The notes beneath the pieces were generated by a model. It was not told the origin of the DNA, made no database searches, and saw only the letters and a list, made by a program, of their open reading frames with translations. A stretch of 53,163 bases of DNA from Deinococcus radiopugnans ATCC 19172 (lineage in GTDB: Bacteria > Deinococcota > Deinococci > Deinococcales > Deinococcaceae): the NCBI RefSeq assembly GCF_006335125.1, contig NZ_VDMO01000023.1:1-53163 (forward strand), read 5' to 3'. Positions 1 through 9,065 of the stretch are shown here, piece after piece (the first letter of the stretch is position 1; each line of letters starts with the position of its first letter). A program made the translations under genes and the position numbers.

Positions 1-752
1 AGAACCTGCTGAACGAGGCGGCGCTGCAGGCGGCGCGCGAGGGGCGCAACCGGATCACCGGGCGGGATGTGGACGAGGCCCGGGACCGGGTGCTGATGGG
101 GCCTGAGCGGCGCAGCATGGTGGTGCGTGAGGCAGACCGCAAGGTCACGGCCTACCACGAGGTCGGCCACGCCCTGGCCGCCCAACTGCTGCCCCACGCC
201 AACCGCGTCAACAAACTGACGGTGGTGCCGCGTGGCCGGGCGGCGGGCTTCATGATGCCGGACGCCGACGACCGCCTGCACGTCACCCGCCCCGCGCTGG
301 AGGACATGATCGCCGTGGCGCTGGCGGGCCGCGCTGCCGAGGAGGTCATCTACGGCGAGGTCACCACAGGCGCGCAGAACGATTTCCAGCAGGCCACCAA
401 CATCGCCCGCCGCATGGTCACCGAGTGGGGCATGAGTGACCGCATCGGCAAGGTGGCGCTGGCCTCTGACCAGTCCGGCTTCCTGGGCGGCGGCTCGCAG
501 ATGCAGCCCATGTCCGAGGCCACCGCCCAGGAAATCGACGAGGAGGTGCGCGCTTTAATCGACGCCGCGTATGGCCGGGTGCTGACGCTGGTGCGCGAGC
601 ATCTGGCCGCCGTCCACGAGATCGTGCGCGTGTTGCTGACCCGCGAAACCCTGTACGGCGAGGAGTTCTCCACCCTGCTGGCCGGCGGTCAGCTGGCCGA
701 GCCCGCGCCGGTCAGCTTGAGCAAGATGAGCAAGACCGCCAGCCTGGCCTGA
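1..752 (+). CDS. ftsH: ATP-dependent zinc metalloprotease FtsH, C-terminal part (5' end outside window)
   Basis: This is the carboxy-terminal part of FtsH, the membrane-bound AAA protease that degrades misfolded membrane proteins and short-lived regulators. The frame is open from base 3, so the gene begins upstream of the window. The visible part starts in the AAA lid (NLLNEAALQAAREG) and continues into the M41 peptidase domain. The zinc site reads HEVGH instead of the common HEAGH, and the downstream acidic ligand region is visible as TTGAQNDFQQAT. The protein ends in a short variable tail (SKMSKTASLA). The family is certain. Deinococcus genomes usually carry several FtsH paralogues, so which one this is cannot be said. 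Confidence 0.93.
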   Translation, partial: NLLNEAALQAAREGRNRITGRDVDEARDRVLMGPERRSMVVREADRKVTAYHEVGHALAAQLLPHANRVNKLTVVPRGRAAGFMMPDADDRLHVTRPALEDMIAVALAGRAAEEVIYGEVTTGAQNDFQQATNIARRMVTEWGMSDRIGKVALASDQSGFLGGGSQMQPMSEATAQEIDEEVRALIDAAYGRVLTLVREHLAAVHEIVRVLLTRETLYGEEFSTLLAGGQLAEPAPVSLSKMSKTASLA

Positions 753-817
753 ACCCGGCAGACCGGAGGCGGGCTCTGTCGGTTCTCTGCATCCCGTCTC
801 TGGCTGGCCCCACTGCG

Positions 818-1999
818 TCAATCCTCGTCCTCCGGGTCACGGGTCTCGCTGGGCTTGATGGGAGAGCGGGTGCGGTCCTGATCTGTTGGCCCTGACTCGC
901 CGCCGTCGTCACGGGTCAGCCGGATCTCAATGGGTGCGCCGCCGAAATTCAGGCTGCGCTGTGGGAAGGGAATCTCGATGCCCGCCTGATCCATGGCGAT
1001 CTTGATGCGGCGGTTGAACTCGCGGCCAATCGCGTACTGGCTCTTGGGCAGCACCTTGAACAGGGCGCGCAGCGTCACGCCGTCGGGGGCCAGCTGGGTC
1101 ACGCCCTGAATCTCGGGCTCCTCCAGGAAGTAGCGCCGCCACTCGCCGTCCGCGTAGATCTCGTCGCTTACGGCCTTGAGCACGCGCAGGGCCTCGTTGA
1201 TGTTGGCCTGATAGGTCACGTCGACGGTGGCCACCACCCGGCTCCAGTCCTTGCTGCTGACGCTGACCGTGTTGATCTGACCGTTGGGGACGATATGTAC
1301 GGTGCCGTCCAGGGCGCGCAGGGCGGTCACGCGCAGGTTCAGGCGCTCCACGTTGCCGCTCAGCAGACCGCTGTTGACCGTGATCACGTCGCCCACGCCG
1401 TACTGGTCTTCGAGCAGGATAAAAAAGCCCGTGAACACGTCCTTGATCAGGCTCTGCGCGCCGAAGCCCACCGCCAGCCCCAGCACCGAGACCCCCGCCA
1501 GCAGGCTGGTGGCGTTCACGCCCAGCGCCTGCAGGCCCGCGATCAGGCTGATGATGATGATGATGACCTTGAGGGTGCTTTCGACCACGCCCTTGAGGGT
1601 CTGCACGCGCACGTTGCGGCGGTTGAATTCGTCGTTGCCTGGCACGATGCGCTCGCTGAAGGTGCCCACCATCCGCCACGCGATCAGTGCCAGCGCCACG
1701 ATCACCACGGCCTGCCCGGCGGTGTTGCGGAAGCCCTCGGCGATGTTCTGGCCCAGCGCGAACAGCACCGGAATGTTGGGCAGGTAGATCTTGTAGGTGG
1801 CGTAGGCGACGTAGCCCACCACCACCACCAGCAACCACAGCCACCTCAAGGCTTTCAACATGCGGGGGTCGATCTGGCCCCTCAGGGCGCGCAGCAGCAG
1901 GCGGCCAAAACGGTGAACGGCGTAGGAGATGACCAGCGCAATGGCCAGCCACAGCCACACGCTGGGTTTAGACAGTTGAACGAGCAGGATTTCCAGCAT
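818..1999 (-). CDS. Small-conductance mechanosensitive channel (MscS family)
   Basis: Predicted 393-residue inner-membrane channel of the MscS family, which opens under membrane tension to release solutes on osmotic downshock. The first roughly 220 residues contain several hydrophobic segments, including a run of five isoleucines encoded by a GAT-type triplet run. They are followed by the conserved pore-lining and beta-domain signature (GLAVGFGAQSLIKDVFTGFFILLEDQYGVGDVI). A soluble C-terminal alpha/beta domain and an acidic, hydrophilic tail follow. The open frame extends to 2086, but the ATG at 1997-1999 begins directly with a hydrophobic N-terminus and is preferred. Convergent with ftsH, 65 bases away. 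Confidence 0.9.
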   Translation of the reverse strand: MLEILLVQLSKPSVWLWLAIALVISYAVHRFGRLLLRALRGQIDPRMLKALRWLWLLVVVVGYVAYATYKIYLPNIPVLFALGQNIAEGFRNTAGQAVVIVALALIAWRMVGTFSERIVPGNDEFNRRNVRVQTLKGVVESTLKVIIIIISLIAGLQALGVNATSLLAGVSVLGLAVGFGAQSLIKDVFTGFFILLEDQYGVGDVITVNSGLLSGNVERLNLRVTALRALDGTVHIVPNGQINTVSVSSKDWSRVVATVDVTYQANINEALRVLKAVSDEIYADGEWRRYFLEEPEIQGVTQLAPDGVTLRALFKVLPKSQYAIGREFNRRIKIAMDQAGIEIPFPQRSLNFGGAPIEIRLTRDDGGESGPTDQDRTRSPIKPSETRDPEDED

Positions 2000-2123
2000 A
2001 GCGGGCCAGTCTCTCACAAAGGCACTAACTCTGGAATGACAGCCGCATAAGAGAGCAGGGCCTGGGTGGCCTGTCAGTTCCGGCACATGGGCGGTCCACG
2101 GCGCCCACGTCTTCCAGGCCCAC

Positions 2124-2129
2124 TAGACT
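2124..2129 (+). promoter_or_regulatory. -10 box TAGACT, leaderless-type start
   Basis: TAGACT ends 7 bases before the ATG at 2137, so transcription should begin at or next to the start codon. No Shine-Dalgarno is needed or visible. Confidence 0.6.
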
Positions 2130-2136
2130 GCCGGGC

Positions 2137-2478
2137 ATGTCCCCCGAATCCAGCAAGCCCGCCAGCAAGGCAGACACCAGCAAGCCCATTGCCCCCGATG
2201 ACCGCGCCCGGCTGGACCCGGTGTTCATGCAGGTGGTGCTGGACGTGCAGGCGCAGGTGCAGCAGACCCAGCCCACGCAAAGCGGCAATCTGGCCGCCAT
2301 GTTTCACAAGGAGACGGTGGGCGACGCCCTGCAGGGGCTGGCCATGCTGATCGCGGGCTGGAACCAGAACCGTATCGACGGCGCGGGGCTGGGCCGCACG
2401 GTCAAGGCTCTGCGGGCGCTGGACCTGCCGGAACTGGCAGGGCGCATGGAAAAGCTGCGGCAGATCGACGAGGGCTGA
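2137..2478 (+). CDS. Hypothetical protein, 113 aa
   Basis: A small soluble protein I do not recognise. The first 25 residues are Pro/Ser/Lys-rich and probably disordered. The rest is predicted mainly helical (RARLDPVFMQVVLDVQAQVQ, then a leucine- and alanine-rich segment ending LRQIDEG). No signal peptide, membrane segment or cysteines are present. The start at 2137 is supported by a -10 box seven bases upstream. It is transcribed divergently from the mechanosensitive channel and convergently with the glycosyltransferase. Real coding is likely from its codon pattern and promoter. The function is unknown. Confidence 0.7.
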   Translation: MSPESSKPASKADTSKPIAPDDRARLDPVFMQVVLDVQAQVQQTQPTQSGNLAAMFHKETVGDALQGLAMLIAGWNQNRIDGAGLGRTVKALRALDLPELAGRMEKLRQIDEG

Positions 2479-2529
2479 GGCGCCTGTACTGGGCGCCGGG
2501 GGCTGAAAGCGGGCGTCTGGACGCCAGGG

Positions 2530-3186
2530 TCAGGGTTTCTTGCGCCGCGCCCGGAAGGTCAGCAGGTCGGCGTACATGCGGGTTCTGGCCCACGCGCCGT
2601 TCCAGAAGCCTCGTTTCTTTTCCTTCAATACCTGCCCCACCTGCGGCAGCTCGACATAATCCCAGCGTGCCCCGGTGCTTTTCAGGTGGCGGGTGATGGC
2701 CGGTTCGGGCCAGCGTTCCTCGCCCAGATGCGGCACCGAGCGCAGCCAGTCGCGGCGGCAGACCCGCTGCCCGCTCAGGTGCGGGGTCAGCTTGTTGCCC
2801 CAGTCGGTCACGAAGCCGCCGCCCTCGAAGACGCCGATGCTCATGTCCAGTTCGCCGCTGGTCACCGGGCGCAGCATCCGCCTCAGGTGGTCCAGGGTCA
2901 GCCCCGTGAGATCGGCGTCCAGCATCACGATGAACTCGGCGTCGGTGGCGTCCAGCGCTGCGGACAGGGCCGCCCCCTTGCCCCCGTTCTCGGCCAGTTC
3001 CACCACCCGCGCCCCGGCCGCGCGGGCCACCGCCGCCGTGTCGTCGTCGCTGCCGTCGGAGGCCACCACCACCTGCGGCGTCAGGCCCAGGCCCACGCGC
3101 ACCACGTCCGCCACCGTGTCGGCCTCGTTGTAGGCCGGAATGACCACCGCCACCGACAGGGCCTGGGGAGAGTGCGGGTCCGGCAT
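2530..3186 (-). CDS. Family 2 glycosyltransferase
   Basis: Predicted 218-residue GT-A fold glycosyltransferase of family GT2, which transfers a sugar from a nucleotide-sugar donor. The N-terminus has the diagnostic VVIPAYNEADTVADVV, followed by ASDGSDDDT and the DXD-type metal-binding motif MLDADLTGL. There is no C-terminal membrane anchor, so it is probably a soluble cytoplasmic enzyme, similar in architecture to dolichol-phosphate-mannose synthase-like or glucosyl-3-phosphoglycerate synthase-like proteins. The substrate cannot be told. A -10 box seven bases before the ATG fixes the start. Confidence 0.85.
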   Translation of the reverse strand: MPDPHSPQALSVAVVIPAYNEADTVADVVRVGLGLTPQVVVASDGSDDDTAAVARAAGARVVELAENGGKGAALSAALDATDAEFIVMLDADLTGLTLDHLRRMLRPVTSGELDMSIGVFEGGGFVTDWGNKLTPHLSGQRVCRRDWLRSVPHLGEERWPEPAITRHLKSTGARWDYVELPQVGQVLKEKKRGFWNGAWARTRMYADLLTFRARRKKP

Positions 3187-3193
3187 GGTCCGT

Positions 3194-3199
3194 ATGCTA
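3194..3199 (-). promoter_or_regulatory. -10 box TAGCAT for the glycosyltransferase gene
   Basis: On the minus strand TAGCAT ends 7 bases before the ATG at 3186, predicting a leaderless transcript. Confidence 0.55.
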
Positions 3200-3256
3200 C
3201 GGGAAGGCGGGTCTGCCCTGGCGCATCACGCCGGAGTGTGAAGGCCCCATCTGCCC

Positions 3257-3262
3257 TAAACT
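3257..3262 (+). promoter_or_regulatory. -10 box TAAACT for argS
   Basis: TAAACT ends 8 bases before the argS ATG at 3271. This selects that start over the much longer open frame reaching back to 2686. Confidence 0.6.
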
Positions 3263-3270
3263 TCCATGTT

Positions 3271-5100
3271 ATGGACCTCAAGACACAACTCAAGGCCGCC
3301 GTGGAAGACGCGGCCCAGCGGCTCGGCGCGCCCATCGACGCCGCCATCCAGGAAACCCCGGCGGGCAAGGCGGGCGACTACGGCACCCCCGCCGCCTTTC
3401 TGATCGCCAAGGCGGTGGGCGGCAACCCGGCGCAGATCGCCGCGCAGCTCGCGCAGACCGTGGACCTGCCGGCGGGCATCAAGCGGGTGGAGGCGGCGGG
3501 GCCGTTCCTGAACTTCTTCGTGGACGTGGCCGGTTTCGTGCGCGGCGTCGTGGAGCGCCCCTTCGAGATGCCCCGGCTGAGCGGCAAGGTGGTGATCGAG
3601 CACACCTCGGTCAACCCCAACAAGGAACTGCACGTGGGCCACCTGCGCAACGTGGTGCTGGGCGACAGCATGGCCCGCATCTTCCGCGCCGCCGGGCAGA
3701 CCGTGGAAGTGCAGAACTACATCGACGACACCGGACGTCAGGCCGCCGAGTCCATCTTTGCCGTGAACCACTACGGCCTGACGTGGGACGGCGTGCAGAA
3801 GTACGACCACTGGCTGGGCGAGGGCTACGTGCGCCTGAACGCCGACCCGGCAAAAGGTGAGTTGGAACCCGGCATCCGCGCGATCATGCACCGCCTGGAA
3901 GCCGGGGAGCTGCGTTCAGAGGTGGAGAAGGTCGTGCATGCCCACCTGGACACCTGCTTTCGCCTGGGCGCCCGCTACGACCTGCTGGCCTGGGAGTCCG
4001 ACGTGGTCGGCAGCGGGTTTCTGGGCCATGGCCTGAACATTCTGGAAGGCAGCCCCTACACCAGCCATCCCACTTCGGGCAAGTTTGCGGACGCCTTCGT
4101 GATGGACGTGTCGTCGTTCCTGCCGAACCTGGAAGAGCCCAACGTCGTGCTGCGCCGCAGCGACGGCACGGCCATGTACGTCGCCAAGGATGTGGGCTAC
4201 CAGTTCTGGAAGTTCGGGCTGTTTGAGGGCATGCGCTTTAAGCCCTTTACTCAGGACCCTGAAGGCCACACCGTCTGGACGAGCGCGCCGGACGGCCAGC
4301 CGGACACCGAGAGGCGTTTCGGCCACGCCGACGAGGTGATCAACGTGATCGACTCGCGCCAGGAGCACCCGCAGAAGATTGTCAAAGCGGCCCTGGGCGT
4401 CGCTGAGCAGCCGGAAAAGGAGGCGCGCAGCATCCACCTGTCCTACGCCTTCGTGACGCTGGAAGGACAGACCATCAGCGGACGCAAGGGCGTGACGGTC
4501 AGCGCGGACGCGGCGATGGACGAGGCGCAGAAACGGGCGCTGGACGAACTCGCGAAGGTCAACCCCGAACTCGCGGGGCGGGAGGACGCCGGGGAAATCG
4601 CCCGCCGCATCGGCCTGGGTGCGATCCGCTTTGCTATGCTCAAGGCCGAGCCGACGCGCAAGATCGACTTCCGCTGGGAGCAGGCGCTGGCGCTGAACGG
4701 CGACACCGCGCCGTATGTCCAGTACGCCGCCGTCCGCGCCGCCAACATTCTGCGTAAGGGGCAGGAGGCGGGCTTTGCCACCGACGGCAGCGGGGCCGAC
4801 TGGGACGCCCTGCCGGACATCGACCTGACCCTCGCCAAACAGGTGGCCAGGCTGCCCGAGGTCGTCGCCCAGAGCGTGCGCGTCCACTCGCCGCATGTGG
4901 TGGCGCAGTACGCGCTGGATCTCGCCACGTCGTTCAACGCCTGGTACAACGCCAAGGACAAACGGGGCAAGCCGGCCACCAACGTCCTGCAATCTGAAGA
5001 GGGCCTGCGCGAGGCGCGGCTGGCGCTGGTCGCCCGCTTGCGTCAGGCTTTCGAGGAGACGCTGGACCTGATTGGCATCGAGGTTCCGGCGGCGATGTGA
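3271..5100 (+). CDS. argS: Arginyl-tRNA synthetase
   Basis: Class I synthetase (609 aa) that charges tRNA-Arg with arginine in the cytoplasm. The N-terminal Add-1 domain is followed by the class I HIGH motif as HVGH within NPNKELHVGHLRN. The KMSKS-equivalent loop is the degenerate SGRKGVTVS, as is common in ArgRS. The helical anticodon-binding domain at the C-terminus carries the typical FNAWYNAKD segment. The length is slightly above that of many ArgRS proteins, with an extra segment around residues 320-350 (PFTQDPEGHTVWTSAPDG). The ATG at 3271 is chosen because a -10 box ends 8 bases upstream. A terminator hairpin follows. Confidence 0.96.
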   Translation: MDLKTQLKAAVEDAAQRLGAPIDAAIQETPAGKAGDYGTPAAFLIAKAVGGNPAQIAAQLAQTVDLPAGIKRVEAAGPFLNFFVDVAGFVRGVVERPFEMPRLSGKVVIEHTSVNPNKELHVGHLRNVVLGDSMARIFRAAGQTVEVQNYIDDTGRQAAESIFAVNHYGLTWDGVQKYDHWLGEGYVRLNADPAKGELEPGIRAIMHRLEAGELRSEVEKVVHAHLDTCFRLGARYDLLAWESDVVGSGFLGHGLNILEGSPYTSHPTSGKFADAFVMDVSSFLPNLEEPNVVLRRSDGTAMYVAKDVGYQFWKFGLFEGMRFKPFTQDPEGHTVWTSAPDGQPDTERRFGHADEVINVIDSRQEHPQKIVKAALGVAEQPEKEARSIHLSYAFVTLEGQTISGRKGVTVSADAAMDEAQKRALDELAKVNPELAGREDAGEIARRIGLGAIRFAMLKAEPTRKIDFRWEQALALNGDTAPYVQYAAVRAANILRKGQEAGFATDGSGADWDALPDIDLTLAKQVARLPEVVAQSVRVHSPHVVAQYALDLATSFNAWYNAKDKRGKPATNVLQSEEGLREARLALVARLRQAFEETLDLIGIEVPAAM

Positions 5101-5107
5101 GATCGGT

Positions 5108-5135
5108 GGGGAAGGCCGGCAGACTGGCCTTCCCC
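5108..5135. terminator. Bidirectional terminator hairpin between argS and the hydrolase gene
   Basis: A perfect 10-bp stem GGGGAAGGCC/GGCCTTCCCC with an 8-base loop lies between two convergent genes. It is followed on the plus strand by ATCTTCT. It can serve both directions. Confidence 0.7.
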
Positions 5136-5152
5136 ATCTTCTCTGCCGCGCG

Positions 5153-6016
5153 CTACTTCACCGCCTTGACCGGATCCCGCCCTTCGAGCCGCTTGTAAAA
5201 GCCCACGAGGCGCTGCGCCATGTCCGGCGTGAAGCGGTTGCCGCCCAGGTGGGGACCGCTCAGGGACACGAATTCGCTGCTTCCCAGGGCGGCGTGCGGG
5301 TACAGACGCTCGCCGTTGGTCAGCGCCGGCACCGTGCCGTCGCTCACGCTGGCGGCCACGAACAGCGGCAGGTACGGGGCCTTGAAGGTCTGCATCAGGG
5401 GGTCCACGCTCGGCGGCGGCTCGTTCTGCGTGCCGTAGGCGGCGCTGATCTCCTTGCGGCGGGCCGGGGAAGCGTTCCAGGCCACCCGCAGGTCCGTCCA
5501 GGCGTCGATCAGCGCCACGCCGCCCACCCGGTAGGGGCTGCCGGGCAGCGCACTTCTCAGGGCCATCAGGCCGCCCATGCTCAGGCCCAGGGCGTAGGTG
5601 TGGCCGTTCCAGGCAAAGCGTTTGAGGGCCGCGGCGTGCACCTGCCCCACCTCCTTCATGGCGCGCGGGCTGCCCCAGGTGGCGGGACCACCGTCGCCGC
5701 TGAGCAGCACGGCAAAGTGCGACTCCAGCAGGGCGCCGATCAGCACCTGAAAGGTGGCGCTGTCGCGCAGGCGGGCCGCACTCTGGTTGCGCGGGTGCGA
5801 CACGACGACCAGCGGGCAGGGCAGGTAGGTGCAACTGTCGGGAATCCGCAGCAGCGATTCGCGCCCCGGCTGTCCCAGCGGCAGCCAGTCCACCGGCTGG
5901 GCCAGCGCGCCGGTCTCGGAGGTGCCGGGTGCAGGGGCGCGCGGCGGGGCGGCGGCCCCCGCAACGGGGGGAACGGTCAGGGCCAGCACCGCGATCAGGG
6001 AAAGGAACCGGTTCAC
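5153..6016 (-). CDS. Exported alpha/beta-hydrolase (lipase/esterase-like)
   Basis: Predicted secreted serine hydrolase of the alpha/beta-fold, 287 aa from the GTG at 6016. A hydrophobic signal sequence (NRFLSLIAVLALTVPPVAGA) is followed by a Pro/Ala-rich linker. The nucleophile elbow GLSMGG and a downstream Asp/His region (SGPHLGGNRFTPD) fit a catalytic triad. A longer ATG start at 6061 is possible. However, the -10-like TACAGT lies between 6027 and 6032, which would leave that ATG outside the transcript. The substrate is unknown. Confidence 0.75.
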   Translation of the reverse strand: MNRFLSLIAVLALTVPPVAGAAAPPRAPAPGTSETGALAQPVDWLPLGQPGRESLLRIPDSCTYLPCPLVVVSHPRNQSAARLRDSATFQVLIGALLESHFAVLLSGDGGPATWGSPRAMKEVGQVHAAALKRFAWNGHTYALGLSMGGLMALRSALPGSPYRVGGVALIDAWTDLRVAWNASPARRKEISAAYGTQNEPPPSVDPLMQTFKAPYLPLFVAASVSDGTVPALTNGERLYPHAALGSSEFVSLSGPHLGGNRFTPDMAQRLVGFYKRLEGRDPVKAVK

Positions 6017-6026
6017 AACGTTCCAG

Positions 6027-6032
6027 ACTGTA
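6027..6032 (-). promoter_or_regulatory. -10 box TACAGT for the hydrolase gene
   Basis: Minus-strand TACAGT lies 10 bases before the GTG at 6016 and supports the shorter start. Confidence 0.45.
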
Positions 6033-6110
6033 GCGCGCCCGGCCTCACGCCGGGCTGACATCCTGGGGCCGTCCCGGCTGGGCCGCCGCTTCCGGCGTGC
6101 GCGCCCATCC

Positions 6111-7280
6111 TCAGCGGCCGAAGATGAATTTGCTCAGGCGGGTGTCCACCAGCAGCAGTGCCAGCATGGCCGGCAGCAGCAGGGCCAGCAGGAAGTACCC
6201 CAAGGTGGTAAGCGCGAAGACCAGCGGATCCCCCCCTGGCGAGTGCAGACGTTCCAGCGTTTGCAAGATGGCCGGGTGGATCAGGTAGATCTGCAGACTG
6301 AACATCCCGATGGTGCCCAGGCCCACCCGCCAGCGCCGGCTCAGGCGCTGCAGGCTGTAGGCCACGCCCAGCACGGTCAGCGCCATCAGCGTGGTGTAGG
6401 CCCAGCTCAGGCCGGAATACACCATCGGGTTCAGCGGCTCGCCGCGCACGTAGGCCAGCGCCTGCGGCAGGTACAGCGCGTAAGCTGTCGCCGCCGCCGC
6501 GATCAGGACGAGGCGATACTTGCGCCACCATGCCGGGAAGTCGTCGAGCCGTGCGCCCACCGCCATGCCCACCGTGATCGGCAGCATGTACCACAAGACG
6601 GTGCTGGCCGGGTACGGCACCCGCAGGACCGAGCGGTTCAGCAGGTAGATGCCCAGTTGCAGCGCCGCGCCGAGCAGCAGCGCCAGCACAATCGGGGGCC
6701 GGCGCCGGGCCAGCGGCAGCAGCAGCGGAATGACTAGGTAGACCTCCAGCGCCACCAGCAGGAAATACAGGTGGTAGCTGGCCTTGCCGTACTGCAGATA
6801 GAACAACCACTTGTCGGGATCGGTCAGGGTGCTGGCCGGACGCTGGCCGGTCCACACGTACCAGCCCATGTACAGCGCGCTCCACAGCAGGTACGGCCAC
6901 GCCCCGCGCGTCAGCCGCCGCCAGAAGTAGCGTCCGGGGCGGAAATTCTTGAGCAGGCTGCGGGTCAGCACCACCGCCGACAGGAACACGAAGGCGGGCA
7001 CGGCGAAGTGCAGCGTGCGGTTGATTAATTGCAGCAGCATGAAGCTCAGGGTGTCGGGCACCGCGTAGCGCAGCGCCAGGCCCGAGGTGTGGTGGGCCAC
7101 CACCTCCAGAATGGTGATGCCCCGGAACAGGTCGATGGCCGTCAACTTGTGGGGCACGCCCCCGGTCGAGGCCGGTTCGGCCTCCGACGGAGGAATCAGA
7201 CCCTCGGCATCGGCGCTGAAGTCGGGGTCCTCCGGCAGGCGCGGCTGCTCGGCAGGGGGGGGAAAACGGGTCTGGGTCAT
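6111..7280 (-). CDS. Acyltransferase-3 family membrane protein
   Basis: Predicted 389-residue polytopic membrane O-acyltransferase (acyltransferase_3 family). These proteins acylate sugars, polysaccharides or lipids at the membrane. After a soluble 50-residue N-terminus comes the family signature IDLFRGITILEVVAHHTSGL. Around ten hydrophobic segments follow. The basic residues typical of the active-site loops are visible around LKNFRPGRYFWRRLTRG. The target is unknown. It is encoded just upstream of the exported hydrolase on the same strand, with a 94-bp gap, so the two could be co-transcribed, though the hydrolase appears to have its own -10 box. Confidence 0.85.
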   Translation of the reverse strand: MTQTRFPPPAEQPRLPEDPDFSADAEGLIPPSEAEPASTGGVPHKLTAIDLFRGITILEVVAHHTSGLALRYAVPDTLSFMLLQLINRTLHFAVPAFVFLSAVVLTRSLLKNFRPGRYFWRRLTRGAWPYLLWSALYMGWYVWTGQRPASTLTDPDKWLFYLQYGKASYHLYFLLVALEVYLVIPLLLPLARRRPPIVLALLLGAALQLGIYLLNRSVLRVPYPASTVLWYMLPITVGMAVGARLDDFPAWWRKYRLVLIAAAATAYALYLPQALAYVRGEPLNPMVYSGLSWAYTTLMALTVLGVAYSLQRLSRRWRVGLGTIGMFSLQIYLIHPAILQTLERLHSPGGDPLVFALTTLGYFLLALLLPAMLALLLVDTRLSKFIFGR

Positions 7281-7400
7281 GGGAAATCACGCGTGCGCTG
7301 CGGGCAGTCTAGTGGATTTGCCGGAAGCGGCGGCGTTTGCGGATGTCTCTCCACGGCGTCGGCGCCCAGCAACCCTCGCTGGGCCGTGACGAACTGGCGC

Positions 7401-8519
7401 TCAGCCCCGCCCGCGGACCTCAAAACCCGCGCCGCGCAGAATGCCGGTCGCCTGAACCACAGCGTCGGCGGATTCCAGGCCCAGTCGCAGCGCCCCGCCT
7501 TCCTCGCGGATCGCCAGCACCTCGATGTCCTTGATGTTGACCCCCGCCGCCCCCAGTGTCTGGGTCACGACGCCGATCTGGTTGGGTTTGTCCGGCACCG
7601 CCACCACCAGATCGTACTTCTGCGGCAGCAGGCTGCGGCGCACCACCGGCAGGCTGTCGCGGGTGCGCTTGCCCTCGTGGGCGGCGGCCAGCAGTTCCTC
7701 GGGTTCCTCCAGGTCGGCCTCCAGACGGTCCAACTGGTACCGGAAGCGCCGGAGCGCCTCACGCAGCGCCGTTTTGTTCTCCACCACCATGTCGCGGCTC
7801 ATGCGCGGGTCGCCGCTGGCCACGCGGGTCAGGTCGCGGAAGCCCCCGGCGGCCAGCAGGCTCAGGCGCTCGTCGCGGGCCACCATATGGGTCAGCGCCA
7901 GACTCGCCAGGTACGGCAGGTGGCTGACCGTCGCCACCAGCGCATCGTGGGCGTCGGGCGGCATCACCACTGGGGCGGCCCCCAGCCCTTCCACCAGCGT
8001 GCGGGCGCGGCTCAGGGCGGTCAGCGGCGTCTGATCGGTGGGGGTCAGCACCCACACGGCGTTTTCCAGCAGCGCGGCGTTGGCGTGCGTGACCCCGCCG
8101 CGCTCGCTGCCCGCCATCGGGTGCCCGGCCACGAAGTTGCGGACCCCCAGCCGTTCCATCTCGGCGGCGATGCCGCCCTTGACGCTGCCCACGTCGCTGA
8201 CCAGCGCCGCCGGATTCAGGAAGGGGGCCAGCTCATTGGCCAGCGGGATCAGGGCGCGCATGGGGGCGGCCAGAATCACCAGATCGGCCCCGCGCAGCCA
8301 TTCGCCCGCCGTGGGGCGGACCTCGTCCACCAACCCCAGCGCCTCGGCCTCGCGCAGCACATCCATGCTGGCGTCCATCCCGATCACGCGCTGGGCCAGA
8401 AAGCGCTGGCGCAGGCCCATCGCCACGCTGCCGCCGATCAGCCCCACCCCGGCCACCACCGCCGTCCCGAACAGCGGCGCGGGGGTTACGGGCGTGGCAG
8501 AAGGGTCTGGCTCAGACAT
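7401..8519 (-). CDS. tyrA: Prephenate dehydrogenase with C-terminal ACT domain
   Basis: Predicted 372-residue TyrA, which oxidatively decarboxylates prephenate to 4-hydroxyphenylpyruvate with NAD(P) in tyrosine synthesis. The Rossmann glycine motif GVGLIGGS is near residue 26. The family segment FVAGHPMAGSERGGV holds the conserved substrate-binding His, and RDLTRVASGDPRMSRDM is also typical. The last 70 residues form an ACT domain (VVAVPDKPNQIGVVTQTLGAAGVNIKDIEV), which suggests allosteric feedback, probably by tyrosine. The start is fixed by a -10 box 7 bases upstream. No other aromatic-pathway gene is adjacent. Confidence 0.94.
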   Translation of the reverse strand: MSEPDPSATPVTPAPLFGTAVVAGVGLIGGSVAMGLRQRFLAQRVIGMDASMDVLREAEALGLVDEVRPTAGEWLRGADLVILAAPMRALIPLANELAPFLNPAALVSDVGSVKGGIAAEMERLGVRNFVAGHPMAGSERGGVTHANAALLENAVWVLTPTDQTPLTALSRARTLVEGLGAAPVVMPPDAHDALVATVSHLPYLASLALTHMVARDERLSLLAAGGFRDLTRVASGDPRMSRDMVVENKTALREALRRFRYQLDRLEADLEEPEELLAAAHEGKRTRDSLPVVRRSLLPQKYDLVVAVPDKPNQIGVVTQTLGAAGVNIKDIEVLAIREEGGALRLGLESADAVVQATGILRGAGFEVRGRG

Positions 8520-9053
<534 letters not shown>

Positions 9054-9059
9054 TATGCT
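9054..9059 (+). promoter_or_regulatory. -10 box TATGCT for the ABC exporter operon
   Basis: TATGCT ends 6 bases before the ATG at 9066, indicating a leaderless transcript. Confidence 0.6.
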
Positions 9060-9065
9060 GACCCC

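Noticed and set aside
1549..1565. Triplet run GATGATGATGATGATG inside the mechanosensitive channel gene as a phase-variable repeat
   Set aside because: It encodes a run of isoleucines within a membrane helix. Length changes would be in frame, so on/off switching is not expected.
2686..3270. Upstream extension of the argS frame back to 2686
   Set aside because: It runs antisense over the glycosyltransferase gene, has His/Gln-rich shadow composition, and the argS promoter lies after it.
4443..4982. Antisense frames within argS and other long genes
   Set aside because: They have typical shadow composition (Arg, Ala, Pro, Ser) with no ribosome sites or promoters, and the sense genes are certain.
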